29,094 bases of DNA from Clostridium sp. CAG:440 (GTDB taxonomy: Bacteria > Bacillota > Clostridia > TANB77 > CAG-508). The stretch's first letter is position 1. Each line of letters starts with the position of its first letter. Below the pieces are notes generated by a model. It saw nothing but the letters and a program-made list of their open reading frames with translations. It searched no databases and had not been told where the DNA came from. This document shows, one piece after another, positions 6,688 to 16,543 of this stretch. The position numbers were made by a program, and so were the translations under genes. The stretch lies in the NCBI GenBank assembly GCA_000437215.1, contig FR898624.1, positions 6,320-35,413 of the forward strand. The letters run 5' to 3'.

Positions 6688-8805
6688 ATGAAACAAAATT
6701 TAAAAGAAAGGGTAAAGAGTAAAAATGGTATTACATTAATTGCACTTGTAATAACTATAATTGTACTTTTAATATTAGCAGGAGTAACAATTGCAACATT
6801 AACAGGTGATAATGGAATATTAACCAAGGCACAAAGCACAAAAATACAAAGTGAAAGAGCAAGTATAAAAGAACAAATTGAACTTGCAGTAGTTGCTTCA
6901 AGGATAAATGATAATTTGGATGAAAGTATAGATACAACAATATTAGAAGCAGAATTAGATGCAATAAACGGATTAAATATAGAAAGCAAGGGAACAGATG
7001 ATGATTTACCATGGACAGTTACAGCAAAAGGATTTAAATTTCAAATAAAAGAAGATGGAACAATAGAAGAAGTAAACGGTATATCTTTATCAGCAACAAA
7101 ATTAAAAATTATAACAGGAGAAACAGAAACGATAAATGCAACATTAACAGAAGGAGTAACAGGAACAATTACTTGGGAAAGTTCAAATAATAGTTTAGTA
7201 ACTGTAAATAATGGGACAGTAACTGCAGTAGGAAACTCAGGAACAGTAACAATAAAAGCAAAATGTGGAAGTTATGAAGCAACTTGTGAAGTTACAATAG
7301 TGCAAAAAGTAACAAAAATAACACTTTCAGCAAGTTCTACAACTGTAAAAGAAGGAAGTACATTACAATTAACTATTGGAACAGAACCATCAAGTGGAGA
7401 AATTGAAAAAATAGAGTTTTCTTCAAGCAAAGAAAGTGTTGCAACTGTAAGTAATAGTGGAGTGGTTACAGGTGTAGCAGTAGGAAATGCAACAATAACA
7501 GCAACCGGAAAAAGTTCAGGAGTAACAGGAACAATTAATATAACAGTAAAAGAAGGAATAAAAGCACCAACAAGTTGGGTAAAAACAACAAAAACAGATT
7601 CAAGTTGGTATAGTTATGCTGGAGCTAATGTAAATGAACCAAAATTGATAGGACAAATGACACCAATAAAATATAATTTAGAATTACCAAGTGGAGCAAA
7701 TACAACTAATAAGTGGGCAAATGCTATAACTGCAGATGGAAGTATGTTTGTATGGATCCCAAGATATGCATATAAAATAACATATTATACAGATAGCAAT
7801 TATGAAATACCCACAGCAAATAAAACACAGTATGGAAAAATAAATGTAGCATTTGTAAAATATGCAAATGGTCAAAATACATTTTTAAATTCAACTGATA
7901 GTGGAATAATAACAACAGATCCAGCAGAACAAGGAGCAGGAACAACAAAATGGTTAGTACATCCAGCATTTATAAACGATTCAGCAAATAATTTTATAAA
8001 TGGAGGATGGGATAGTGAACTTTCTGGAATATGGGTAGGAAAATTTGAAGCAACAGGAAATTATTCAAATTCTACAGGTACATTGTCAGTATTACCGGCA
8101 AATAATGCTTTAACATATATGACAATAAATCAACAATATAAATTTGCACAAACTGGAACATTTGGAGAAATAGCAACTCTAAATTCACATATGGCAAAAA
8201 ATAGTGAATGGGGAGCAATAGTATATTTAGCATATAGTATGTACGGAACAGGTGGAATTGATATAGCAAAATCATCAAATGGCACAATAACGGGAGGAAT
8301 AACGTCAACTTCAACTCCAGAAAAAATTTATAATGAAAATTATTCACAAAGTACAACTAATAATCCGTATGGCGTATATGATTTAAGAGGTGGCTCTTAT
8401 GAACGTGTGGCATCTTATGTGAATTATGAGAATAATAGTTTTGATTTATTAACTTATGGTGGTACTAATGAAGGAGATTTATATGGAAGTGCTTTAGAAC
8501 GATCTACGAGTACAAGATACAAAACGGTATATGCTGCATCAGGAACATCACAAGGTAATAGCTATGAGTTAGCTGCTAGTAAAAAAGGTGATGCAATATA
8601 TGAAACCTCAACAAGTTATCAAGGACGAACATCTTGGAATAATGGCACAGGAAATGGTGTAAACTCTATTTTTCCTACTGATATCTATCCTTTCTTCTAT
8701 TATGGAGGAGGTTGCACTAATGATGGTACAGGTATGTTTTTCTTCGATAAATTTACTGGTGATGGCGAGTGGGATAGAGCGTTCCGCGTAATTCTTTGCC
8801 CTTAA
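6688..8805 (+). CDS. Pilin-like surface protein with Big2 repeats and an FGE/C-type-lectin-like C-terminal domain
   Basis: A 705-residue protein. The N-terminus resembles a type IV prepilin: a basic leader ending in KNG, then ITLIALVITIIVLLILAGV, so cleavage after the glycine is likely. The usual Glu5 of mature pilins is replaced by alanine. Two bacterial Ig-like (Big2) domains follow at about residues 133-205 and 207-288. The rest resembles the formylglycine-generating-enzyme/C-type lectin fold (FVWIPRYAYKI, GIWVGKFEAT, YDLRGGSYERV, and AFRVILCP at the end). It probably displays a binding domain at the surface. The last ~450 bases use GGT, CGT, CGA, CGC and TTC codons much more than the rest, suggesting a separately acquired or diversified tail. 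GAAGGGGG precedes ATG 6688. A decayed paralogue follows. Confidence 0.85.
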   Translation: MKQNLKERVKSKNGITLIALVITIIVLLILAGVTIATLTGDNGILTKAQSTKIQSERASIKEQIELAVVASRINDNLDESIDTTILEAELDAINGLNIESKGTDDDLPWTVTAKGFKFQIKEDGTIEEVNGISLSATKLKIITGETETINATLTEGVTGTITWESSNNSLVTVNNGTVTAVGNSGTVTIKAKCGSYEATCEVTIVQKVTKITLSASSTTVKEGSTLQLTIGTEPSSGEIEKIEFSSSKESVATVSNSGVVTGVAVGNATITATGKSSGVTGTINITVKEGIKAPTSWVKTTKTDSSWYSYAGANVNEPKLIGQMTPIKYNLELPSGANTTNKWANAITADGSMFVWIPRYAYKITYYTDSNYEIPTANKTQYGKINVAFVKYANGQNTFLNSTDSGIITTDPAEQGAGTTKWLVHPAFINDSANNFINGGWDSELSGIWVGKFEATGNYSNSTGTLSVLPANNALTYMTINQQYKFAQTGTFGEIATLNSHMAKNSEWGAIVYLAYSMYGTGGIDIAKSSNGTITGGITSTSTPEKIYNENYSQSTTNNPYGVYDLRGGSYERVASYVNYENNSFDLLTYGGTNEGDLYGSALERSTSTRYKTVYAASGTSQGNSYELAASKKGDAIYETSTSYQGRTSWNNGTGNGVNSIFPTDIYPFFYYGGGCTNDGTGMFFFDKFTGDGEWDRAFRVILCP

Positions 8806-8853
8806 TGTATGCCAAAAAGCATAAAAAAGTTATATAATGCATGGGGACAAAAA

Positions 8854-9666
8854 ATGAAACAAATACTAAATGAGCAAAAAGGTGTAACATTAATAGCCTT
8901 GGTAATAACCATAATTGTTCTTTTAATACTAACAGGAGTAACAATTGCAATGCTAACAGGAGAAAATGGAATAGTAGTTAATTACAAAAATTCAGCTTCT
9001 GGTAAAGTGCCAGTAAGTAAAGCAAAAGTTGCATCATGGAATTTAGTAAGCCAAACAGTTGCAAAAACAGCCTCAGAGAGTATGTACAAAGAATAAAACT
9101 CAAAAGTGAAAAGTAAATTAGTAGATAGCTATGCATGGGATACAACATGTAAATGGCTTAAAATTTGTGGAATAGTAAAAGAAGAGAGCACATGGAAAAT
9201 GGATAGTACAAATTATGAAAATTACAATAATTCAAAATTTACAATATCAAAAGGAACATCGTATGTAAAACATTTATATTTAACTAAAAAAATGATGGAG
9301 TATCAACAAATTGGTATTTCTGGAATGGTGGAAAAGGAAAATATAATTATGGAATAGTAAATGACAAAAGATGATGCAAGTAATTATTATACAGCAGAAG
9401 GGAGAATAGAAATAGCAACAGGTTCAAGTGAAGAAACAAGAACAAACAATATATATGATTTAGCAGGGAATATGTAGGAATGGACAACAGAAACAAAAAT
9501 TAGAAAAGTTAATGAAAACAATAATACTAGTACATTTGCTGTTTTGCGTGGAGGGAACTTCCATAACAATGGTTCTGGCAACCCAGTTGTTTATCGTCTT
9601 GGTTATGGTACAGTTGAAGGTATGAATGTTAACATTGGTTTTCGTACTGTACTGTACATAAAATAA
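8854..9666 (+). pseudogene. Decayed pilin-like/FGE-lectin paralogue
   Basis: The N-terminus (MKQILNEQKGVTLIALVI and onward) closely parallels the pilin-like gene just upstream. The same frame then meets TAA at 9094-9096 and continues with KLVDSYAWDTTCKWL. A run of A near 9286-9292 shifts the homologous reading to another frame (NDGVSTNWYFWNGGKGKYN). A second shift near 9369 leads to NNIYDLAGNM, interrupted by TAG 9475 where family members have tryptophan, and then RGGNFHNNGSGNP and IGFRTVLYIK to TAA 9664. Two nonsense codons plus two indels indicate decay. None of these lesions involves CGG. The last ~130 bases are rich in NNT and NNC codons, unlike the preceding part. Confidence 0.8.
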
Positions 9667-9684
9667 CTTAAAAATGACCTTACC

Positions 9685-9718
9685 AAATCTAGTGTGCAAA
9701 AGCACACTAGATTTTTTT
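9685..9718 (+). terminator. Rho-independent terminator after the pilin-like locus
   Basis: A 13-base stem (AAATCTAGTGTGC, loop AAAA, GCACACTAGATTT) followed by a run of T. It closes the transcription unit before miaB. Confidence 0.9.
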
Positions 9719-9792
9719 AACCCAAAAATCTTGCAAAAACAGACAAAATATAATAAAATAAAAGTCGTAAAAGCAAGAAAGGAACGAAAAAA

Positions 9793-11205
9793 ATGGAAGC
9801 AAAACAAGAAATAGAAAAACAAAAAAAATACATAGAAAAAGTAAAAAAAATAAACAATAACAAAAAACTAAAATACAACATATACACAATGGGATGCCAA
9901 CTAAACGAAAACGACTCAGAAAAGTTATGTGGAATGATAGAAGACATGGGTTATGAAAAAACAAATGACGCAAAAGAAGCCAATTTATGTGTATTTAACA
10001 CATGCTGTGTAAGAGAAAACGCAGAAGACAAGCTATTTGGAAAACTAGGAGAACTAAAAAGATTAAAAGAAACAAATGGCTTAATTATAGCAATAGGTGG
10101 ATGTATGATGCAAGAAAAACACATAACAGACAAAATAAAAGAATCATACCCATTTGTAGATATATTATTTGGAACACATACACTTCACAAATTTCCAGAA
10201 GACCTATATAAAATAATAGAAGAAAAGAAAAAATTAGAAGACATATTAGACATAGACGGAAAAATATATGAAGGATTACCAATAAAAAGAACAAGTAAAA
10301 CTCAAGCATCTGTAACAATAATGAATGGATGCAATAATTTTTGTACATATTGCATAGTACCATATGTGCGTGGAAGAGAAAGAAGTAGAGAGCCAAGAGC
10401 AATAATTGAAGAAGTAAAAAAACTTGCAAAAGAAGGGTACAAAGAAATAACATTACTTGGTCAAAATGTAAACTCATATTTAAGAGTAGAACGTGAAAAA
10501 AACATTCCATTTGAAGAATATGATGGAATAAATTCATTTGCAACATTATTAAAAGCAGTAAACAAAATAGAACAAATAGAAAGAATACGTTTTATATCAC
10601 CACACCCAAAAGATTTTACAGATGATGTAATAGAAGCAATAGCAACATGTGACAAAGTATGCAAATTAGTACATTTGCCACTACAATCTGGAAGCACAAA
10701 TGTGTTAAAAGCAATGAATAGAAAATATACAAAAGAACAATACCTAAACCTAGTTGATAAAATGAAAAGTAAAATACCAAATTTAGCATTATCAACAGAC
10801 ATTATAGTAGGTTTTCCTGGTGAAACTGAGGAGGATTTTGAAGATACACTAGATGTTGTAAAAAAAGTAAATTTTGAGCAAGTATATATGTTTATATATT
10901 CAAGAAGAGTAGGAACACCAGGAGATAAAATGCAAAACCAAATTTCAGAAGAAATAAAACATAAAAGATTTGATAGGTTAAAAGCATTATTTGAAAGCCA
11001 AATTGAACAAAATAATCAAAAATATATAGGAACAGTTCAAAAAGTATTAGTAGAAGGCGAAAGTAAAAACAACAAAAATATGCTAACAGGAAGAACTGAT
11101 AGTAATAAAGTAGTAATTTTTGAAGGACCAAAAGAATTAATAGATAAAGTAATTGAATTAAAAATAGTATCAGAACATATGTGGTACTTAAAAGGAGAAA
11201 TATAA
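9793..11205 (+). CDS. miaB: tRNA-2-methylthio-N6-dimethylallyladenosine synthase
   Basis: A 470-residue radical-SAM methylthiotransferase that modifies A37 of tRNAs reading codons that start with U. The N-terminal UPF0004 domain supplies three cluster cysteines, in TMGCQLNENDSEK, NTCCVRENAEDK and GGCMMQ. The radical SAM cluster is C-x3-C-x2-C at residues 180, 184 and 187 (NGCNNFCTYCIVPYVRG). PLQSGSTNVLKAMNRKYT and GFPGETEEDFEDT are further family signatures, and the C-terminal ~65 residues form the TRAM RNA-binding domain. The N-terminus has about 30 lysine-rich residues ahead of the domain. AAAGGAACG precedes ATG 9793. mutS starts two bases after its stop, the miaB-mutS order common in Clostridia. 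Confidence 0.97.
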   Translation: MEAKQEIEKQKKYIEKVKKINNNKKLKYNIYTMGCQLNENDSEKLCGMIEDMGYEKTNDAKEANLCVFNTCCVRENAEDKLFGKLGELKRLKETNGLIIAIGGCMMQEKHITDKIKESYPFVDILFGTHTLHKFPEDLYKIIEEKKKLEDILDIDGKIYEGLPIKRTSKTQASVTIMNGCNNFCTYCIVPYVRGRERSREPRAIIEEVKKLAKEGYKEITLLGQNVNSYLRVEREKNIPFEEYDGINSFATLLKAVNKIEQIERIRFISPHPKDFTDDVIEAIATCDKVCKLVHLPLQSGSTNVLKAMNRKYTKEQYLNLVDKMKSKIPNLALSTDIIVGFPGETEEDFEDTLDVVKKVNFEQVYMFIYSRRVGTPGDKMQNQISEEIKHKRFDRLKALFESQIEQNNQKYIGTVQKVLVEGESKNNKNMLTGRTDSNKVVIFEGPKELIDKVIELKIVSEHMWYLKGEI

Positions 11206-11207
11206 AA

Positions 11208-13826
11208 ATGGAAGACATTAGTAAATTTTCACCAATGATGCAAAGATATCTTGAAACCAAAGAACAATATAAAGATTGCATTTTGTTTTATAGATTAGGT
11301 GACTTCTATGAAATGTTTTTTGACGATGCAATTTTAGTATCAAGAGAATTAGAAATAACATTAACAGGAAAAGACTGTGGACAAGCAGAGCGTGCCCCAA
11401 TGTGTGGAGTTCCACACCATGCAGCAGAAAGCTATATAGCAAGGTTAATTGCCAAAGGCTATAAAGTAGCAATATGTGAACAATTAGAAGACCCAAAAAC
11501 TGCAAAAGGAATTGTAGAAAGAGGAGTAATAAGAGTAGTAACACCAGGTACAATTGTAGAAAGCAACATGCTAGAAGAAAGAAAAAATAATTATATAATG
11601 TCAATATATAAAACAGGAATTTATTATGGAATAGCAATTTGTGATATATCTACAGGGGAATTTTATGCATCACAAATAAAGGACAATCAAAATTTTTCAC
11701 TTTTATTAGATGAAATTGCAAAATTTAATCCATCAGAATTAGTTGTTAATTCTAACTTTTCAAATTGTGATGAAGAAATGTCTAAGGTTAAAGAAAGATT
11801 TACGGCATATATAACAAAATATAATGATAAATATTTTGAAAGTAATTATAACTCTATAAAACAAAGATTTACAATAACAAATGAATCACAAAAAGAGTTA
11901 GAAATTGAAGAAGATAATTTAGCATTAAATGCAATAAGTGCATTAATAGATTACATAGAGCAAACACAAAAAACAACACTAGAACATCTAAATAGAATTG
12001 TAATGTATAATACATCAAAATACATGTCATTAGACATAAATGCAAGAAGAAACCTTGAAATAACAGAAAAAATGCGTGATAAATCAAAAAAAGGAACTCT
12101 TCTATGGGTGCTTGACAAAACATCAACCTCAATGGGAGGAAGACTACTTAGAAGATGGCTAAATGATCCACTAATAGATGTACTTGAAATTAATAAAAGA
12201 CTTTTAGCTGTTAAAGAATTAAAAGAAGACATAATGCTAAGAGGAGATGTTATAGACAATTTAAAAAAGGTTTATGACATAGAAAGAATTGCAGGAAAAA
12301 TGGCTTATGGAAATGCAAATGCAAGAGATATGATAACATTAAAAAATTCTTTATCAAAACTTCCAGATTTAAAAAGTTCACTTAAAAACTGTAAAGCACA
12401 ATATTTAAAAGAATCATATGAAAACTTAGATGAACTACAAGATATATTTATGTTGGTTGACAAAGCAATTGTAGAAGACCCACCAATGAGTGTAAAAGAT
12501 GGTGGAATTATAAAATTTGGCTATAACGAGGAAATAGATAAATTAAAAACAGCAACAACGGATGGAAAAAAATGGATTATAGAACTAGAGGCAAAAGAAA
12601 AAGAAGAGACTGGAATAAAAAATTTAAAAGTAGGTTTTAATAAAGTATTTGGTTATTTTATTGAAGTTACAAAATCAAACTTGGACCAAGTTCCACAAAG
12701 ATATATAAGAAAGCAAACTTTAACAAATGCAGAAAGATATATAACAGAGGAACTTAAAAATCTAGAAAATCAAATTTTAGGAGCAGAAGAAAAAGTAATA
12801 AACTTAGAGTACAATGAGTTTACAAAAATAAGAGAAGAAATTGCAAAAAACATAAAAAGATTGCAAAAAACAGCAAATATTGTATCAACAATTGATGTAT
12901 TAGCATCATTTGCAACAGTTGCAGAAGACATGAATTACTGTATGCCAAATGTAAATAATTCTGGAACAATAGACATAAAAGATGGAAGGCACCCTGTTAT
13001 AGAAAAAATGTTAGGAGCAGGTTCATTTGTTGAAAATGATACATATTTAGATGAAGGAGACAACAGACTTGCAATAATTACAGGACCTAATATGGCTGGT
13101 AAATCAACATATATGAGACAGGTTGCATTAATTACATTAATGGCACAGGTAGGAAGTTTTGTTCCTGCACAAAGTGCAAATATTGGAGTAGTAGATAAAA
13201 TATTTACAAGGGTTGGAGCATCTGATGACCTAAGTATGGGACAAAGTACATTTATGGTTGAAATGATGGAAGTTGCTACAATTTTAAAAGAGGCAACAAA
13301 AAACAGTCTAGTAATATTAGATGAAATAGGAAGAGGAACATCTACATATGACGGTCTTTCAATAGCATGGGCTGTTGCTGAATTTATAGCAGATAAAGAA
13401 AAATGTGGAGCAAAAACATTATTTGCAACACACTATCATGAACTTACAACTTTGGAAGAAACCATAGAAGGAATAAAAAATTATTCAATAGCAGTAAAAG
13501 AAAAAGGAGAAAATATAATTTTCTTAAGAAAAATTGTAAGTGGTGGAACAGATGAAAGCTATGGAATACATGTTGCACGTTTGGCTGGGGTTCCAAAAGT
13601 TGTTACAACAAAAGCAAATGAAATTTTAAGAGGATTGGAAAGAAAAAATATTATAACTGGCAAAAAAGAGGAAAAAAAGGACAAAAAACAAGTAGAAGGA
13701 CAATTTGATATGTTTAATTATAAACTTGCAGAAATTGCACATGAAATTGATAAAATTAATTTAAATGAATTAACACCAATAGATGCATTAAATACTTTAG
13801 TAAAAATAAAAGAAAAAATGAAGTAG
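11208..13826 (+). CDS. mutS: DNA mismatch repair protein MutS
   Basis: An 872-residue MutS, the normal length. The mismatch-binding F-x-E motif is in GDFYEMFFDDA near the N-terminus, followed by RAPMCGVPHHAAESYIARL and the connector, lever and clamp regions. The ATPase has Walker A GPNMAGKSTYM at about residue 626, DLSMGQSTFMVEM and Walker B SLVILDEIGRGTSTYDGLS, then FATHYHELT. MutS binds mismatches and recruits MutL to start repair; mutL is not within this window. ATG 11208 was chosen because AAAGGAG lies inside the end of miaB at the right distance; a longer frame would start inside miaB. The C-terminus (QFDMFNYKLAEIAHEI) is the usual dimerisation tail. Confidence 0.98.
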   Translation: MEDISKFSPMMQRYLETKEQYKDCILFYRLGDFYEMFFDDAILVSRELEITLTGKDCGQAERAPMCGVPHHAAESYIARLIAKGYKVAICEQLEDPKTAKGIVERGVIRVVTPGTIVESNMLEERKNNYIMSIYKTGIYYGIAICDISTGEFYASQIKDNQNFSLLLDEIAKFNPSELVVNSNFSNCDEEMSKVKERFTAYITKYNDKYFESNYNSIKQRFTITNESQKELEIEEDNLALNAISALIDYIEQTQKTTLEHLNRIVMYNTSKYMSLDINARRNLEITEKMRDKSKKGTLLWVLDKTSTSMGGRLLRRWLNDPLIDVLEINKRLLAVKELKEDIMLRGDVIDNLKKVYDIERIAGKMAYGNANARDMITLKNSLSKLPDLKSSLKNCKAQYLKESYENLDELQDIFMLVDKAIVEDPPMSVKDGGIIKFGYNEEIDKLKTATTDGKKWIIELEAKEKEETGIKNLKVGFNKVFGYFIEVTKSNLDQVPQRYIRKQTLTNAERYITEELKNLENQILGAEEKVINLEYNEFTKIREEIAKNIKRLQKTANIVSTIDVLASFATVAEDMNYCMPNVNNSGTIDIKDGRHPVIEKMLGAGSFVENDTYLDEGDNRLAIITGPNMAGKSTYMRQVALITLMAQVGSFVPAQSANIGVVDKIFTRVGASDDLSMGQSTFMVEMMEVATILKEATKNSLVILDEIGRGTSTYDGLSIAWAVAEFIADKEKCGAKTLFATHYHELTTLEETIEGIKNYSIAVKEKGENIIFLRKIVSGGTDESYGIHVARLAGVPKVVTTKANEILRGLERKNIITGKKEEKKDKKQVEGQFDMFNYKLAEIAHEIDKINLNELTPIDALNTLVKIKEKMK

Positions 13827-13846
13827 AGTAAAAATTAATTATAACT

Positions 13847-13887
13847 AAAATTTGCAAAGAAAATAAAAAATCTTTGCAAATTTTTTG
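13847..13887 (+). terminator. Rho-independent terminator of miaB-mutS
   Basis: A 14-base stem (AAAATTTGCAAAGA, 10-base loop, TCTTTGCAAATTTT) followed by T. Confidence 0.88.
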
Positions 13888-13905
13888 TTTTACTGTAACT
13901 TTTTA

Positions 13906-13916
13906 TATGTTATAAT
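13906..13916 (+). promoter_or_regulatory. Extended -10 promoter of the sigma factor gene
   Basis: TATGTTATAAT contains TATAAT (13911-13916) with TG one base upstream, an extended -10. No good -35 is seen at 17 bases, which fits an extended -10 promoter. Confidence 0.45.
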
Positions 13917-13945
13917 TTTATAAGAAATATAAAGGGGGAATAAGA

Positions 13946-14494
13946 GTGGGAGAAAAAACTGACAAAGAGTTATACCATGAGTTTTTGCAAGAAAACATGA
14001 CAAGTTTTGAAGAAATAATAATAAGGCACAAAGATAAACTAATATATTTTATAATGAGATATGTAAAAAATATAGACATAGCAGAAGACTTAGCACAGGA
14101 TGTATTTGTTTATATATTAATACACAGACAAAGCTATGACTTTAATTATTCATTAAAAACATATTTGTTTACAATAGCAAAATCAAAATCTTTAAATTAC
14201 TTAAAAAGAGAAAATAAAATTTCATGCCTTGACGAAAATAGTATAATAGACCTTCAAGACTTAGAAGAAAAGGTATTTTTAAATGAAAGAAAAAACAACT
14301 TAAAAATTGCAATGCAAAAATTAAAACCAGAATATCAAAATGCAATTTATTTAGCAGATATTGAGGAACTAAGTTATAAAGAAATAAGCCAAATAATGAA
14401 AAAGCCAGAATCAAGCATAAAGGTTTTAATTCATAGAGCAAGAAAAAATTTAAAAGAAATATTAAAAAAGGAGGCGGAGAAATATGAAAGATAA
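13946..14494 (+). CDS. ECF-type RNA polymerase sigma factor
   Basis: A 182-residue sigma-70 family protein of ECF size. Region 2 covers about residues 25-90 (IRHKDKLIYFIMRYVKN, AEDLAQDVFVYIL, YLFTIAKSKSLNYLKRE). Region 4 covers about residues 125-175 (MQKLKPEYQNAIYLADIEEL, SYKEISQIMKKPESSIKVLI, HRARKNL). GTG 13946 follows AAAGGGGG at a good distance. The gene overlaps the next by 11 bases, so the two are translationally coupled. That partner has a membrane segment and an extracellular sensor-like domain and may act as its anti-sigma factor, although it lacks a recognisable zinc-binding anti-sigma domain. The target promoters are unknown. Confidence 0.93.
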   Translation: MGEKTDKELYHEFLQENMTSFEEIIIRHKDKLIYFIMRYVKNIDIAEDLAQDVFVYILIHRQSYDFNYSLKTYLFTIAKSKSLNYLKRENKISCLDENSIIDLQDLEEKVFLNERKNNLKIAMQKLKPEYQNAIYLADIEELSYKEISQIMKKPESSIKVLIHRARKNLKEILKKEAEKYER

Positions 14495-16532
14495 CAAAGA
14501 ATTTATAAAAGGGGTTTATGAAAAATACGAACAATATAAAAAAGATGAAAATTCAAAATGGAAAGTTTCAAGCCAACAGGTAACTGGAATAAATAAAAAG
14601 AAAGTTGCACAAAAAGTTTTATCATATGCTGCAGCAATTACAATTGCAATTTCTGGTGTTGTTGTTACAAATAATTATATAAATAAAAATAATGAAATAA
14701 GTAGACCTTCTGAAACTAAAACTTCAAATAAATTGACATTAAAAACAGTAGATAACTTTGAAAATTTCTATGAAATTGCAAAAGAATATACAAAAACTAC
14801 GAATAATAATGCGAGAAATTTAGAGTATGATGATTCTTTAAGTATTAATGATAGTGATTATTCAAAATCATCCTCATTAAGTCCTGGAAGTATAAACCAA
14901 AGTACACAAGAATCTAGTAATTATTCAAAAACAAACATACAAGTAGAAGATGTTGATGAAGCAGATATTGTAAAGACAGATGGTAAATACATTTATTATG
15001 TAGTTGGTAAAAAAATAATAATTGCAGATATAAGTAAAAAAGATGAATTATCTCAAATTTCTGAGATTGACTTTAGCACAGAAAAATATACTCCATCAGA
15101 ATTATATATAAATAAAAATAAGTTAATAATATTAGGAAATGAAAATGAATATTCATATGATACAGGAATAACTGTAAAAGAAACAACTGATAGTGTTTAT
15201 AAAAAAGGAATTTATAAGCAAAAAACTGTTGCAAAAATATATGACTTAAGTAACATTGAAGATCCTACAAAAGAAAGAACAATTGAAATAGAAGGAAATT
15301 ATGTATCTTCAAGAATGATAGATAACAACATATATTTTATTGGAAATAAATCAGTAAATACAAATAATATTGCAAAATATGAAATAGACGATTTGGATGA
15401 AGATGTTTACAAACCAACCTACAAAGATACTTTAAACAGTAATTCAGAAAAAACAATAGATTTTGATAAAATATACTATTTTGACAACATAGAAAGCTTA
15501 AATTATTTAACACTTGCTGGATTTTCTATAGATAATAAAAAAGAAGCAGATATACAAACATTTTTAGGGGCAGGAGAAGATGTATATTCATCTAACCAAA
15601 ATATGTATATTGCAAAACAAAAAAATGTATATGATGCAGACACACATAAAAGCTTAGGCTATGATACAAAAATATTAAAGTTTAATTTAAATAATGGAAA
15701 AATTAAATTTAAAGCAGAAGCAGATGTAACAGGTGGAATTAACAATCAATTTTCTATGGATGAAAATAATGGCTATTTTAGAATAGCAACAACTGTAGGA
15801 ATATCAAGTTGGGATATTGATAATGATTCTTCAAGCAATAGCTTATATATATTAGATGAAAATTTAAAAGAAGTAGGAAAAGTAGAAGGAATTGCTAAAG
15901 GAGAAAAAATATATTCTGTAAGGTATGTAGGAAATAAGGCATATGTAGTAACATTTAAAACAATGGATCCATTATTTGTAATAGATTTAAGTGATGTAAA
16001 AAAACCTAAAATTTTAGGAGAATTAAAAATACCAGGCTATAGTACTTATTTGCACCCATATGATGAAACACATTTAATAGGATTTGGTTACGATACAAAA
16101 GAAAATTCATCTGAAGATGGTTATGTTCAAAATGGATTAAAAATGTCAATGTTTGATATAACAAACTTAAATAATCCAAAAGAAATGTTTACTGTAAAAA
16201 TAGGAGAAAATGGAACAACATCACCATTAACAGAAGACCACAAAGCATTGTTATTTTCAAAAGAAAAAAATATAATTGCATTTCCTGTAAATAGTTATAA
16301 AAATGGAAAATATGTATCAAAAGCTCAAATTTATAAAATAGATTTAAATAAAGGATTTATATTACAAGGTGAAATACAAAATTCAGAAGTATCTTCAAAA
16401 AATTATTCTTACCAAAAAACAATAGAAAGAATAATTTACAGTAATGATGTATATTATACACTTTCAAAAAATTTAATAAAAGCAGTAGATATGGAAACAT
16501 TAAAAGAAATTACTAAATTAGAAATAGAATAA
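14484..16532 (+). CDS. Membrane-anchored beta-propeller domain protein, likely partner of the ECF sigma factor
   Basis: A 682-residue protein. About 45 mostly charged residues precede one membrane segment (VLSYAAAITIAISGVVVTNN). A serine- and asparagine-rich linker leads into a beta-propeller domain with the signature VEDVDEADIVKTDGKYIYYV, typical of Pfam Beta_propel (PF09826). Later parts have repeated strand-turn patterns such as KIYDLSNIEDPTKERTIEIE, LFVIDLSDVKKPKILGELKI and HPYDETHLIGFGYD. AAGGAGGCGGAG, within the sigma factor gene, precedes ATG 14484. The predicted topology is a short cytoplasmic tail with a large external domain, which fits a transmembrane regulator of the sigma factor (inference). 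A sigma-binding motif is not obvious in the tail. Confidence 0.85.
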   Translation: MKDNKEFIKGVYEKYEQYKKDENSKWKVSSQQVTGINKKKVAQKVLSYAAAITIAISGVVVTNNYINKNNEISRPSETKTSNKLTLKTVDNFENFYEIAKEYTKTTNNNARNLEYDDSLSINDSDYSKSSSLSPGSINQSTQESSNYSKTNIQVEDVDEADIVKTDGKYIYYVVGKKIIIADISKKDELSQISEIDFSTEKYTPSELYINKNKLIILGNENEYSYDTGITVKETTDSVYKKGIYKQKTVAKIYDLSNIEDPTKERTIEIEGNYVSSRMIDNNIYFIGNKSVNTNNIAKYEIDDLDEDVYKPTYKDTLNSNSEKTIDFDKIYYFDNIESLNYLTLAGFSIDNKKEADIQTFLGAGEDVYSSNQNMYIAKQKNVYDADTHKSLGYDTKILKFNLNNGKIKFKAEADVTGGINNQFSMDENNGYFRIATTVGISSWDIDNDSSSNSLYILDENLKEVGKVEGIAKGEKIYSVRYVGNKAYVVTFKTMDPLFVIDLSDVKKPKILGELKIPGYSTYLHPYDETHLIGFGYDTKENSSEDGYVQNGLKMSMFDITNLNNPKEMFTVKIGENGTTSPLTEDHKALLFSKEKNIIAFPVNSYKNGKYVSKAQIYKIDLNKGFILQGEIQNSEVSSKNYSYQKTIERIIYSNDVYYTLSKNLIKAVDMETLKEITKLEIE

Positions 16533-16543
16533 AAATGTTATAA

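Noticed and set aside
8854..9666. Stop codons TAA 9094 and TAG 9475 as recoded sense codons
   Set aside because: Two indels also occur in the same frame, one in a run of A, so simple decay is the better explanation.
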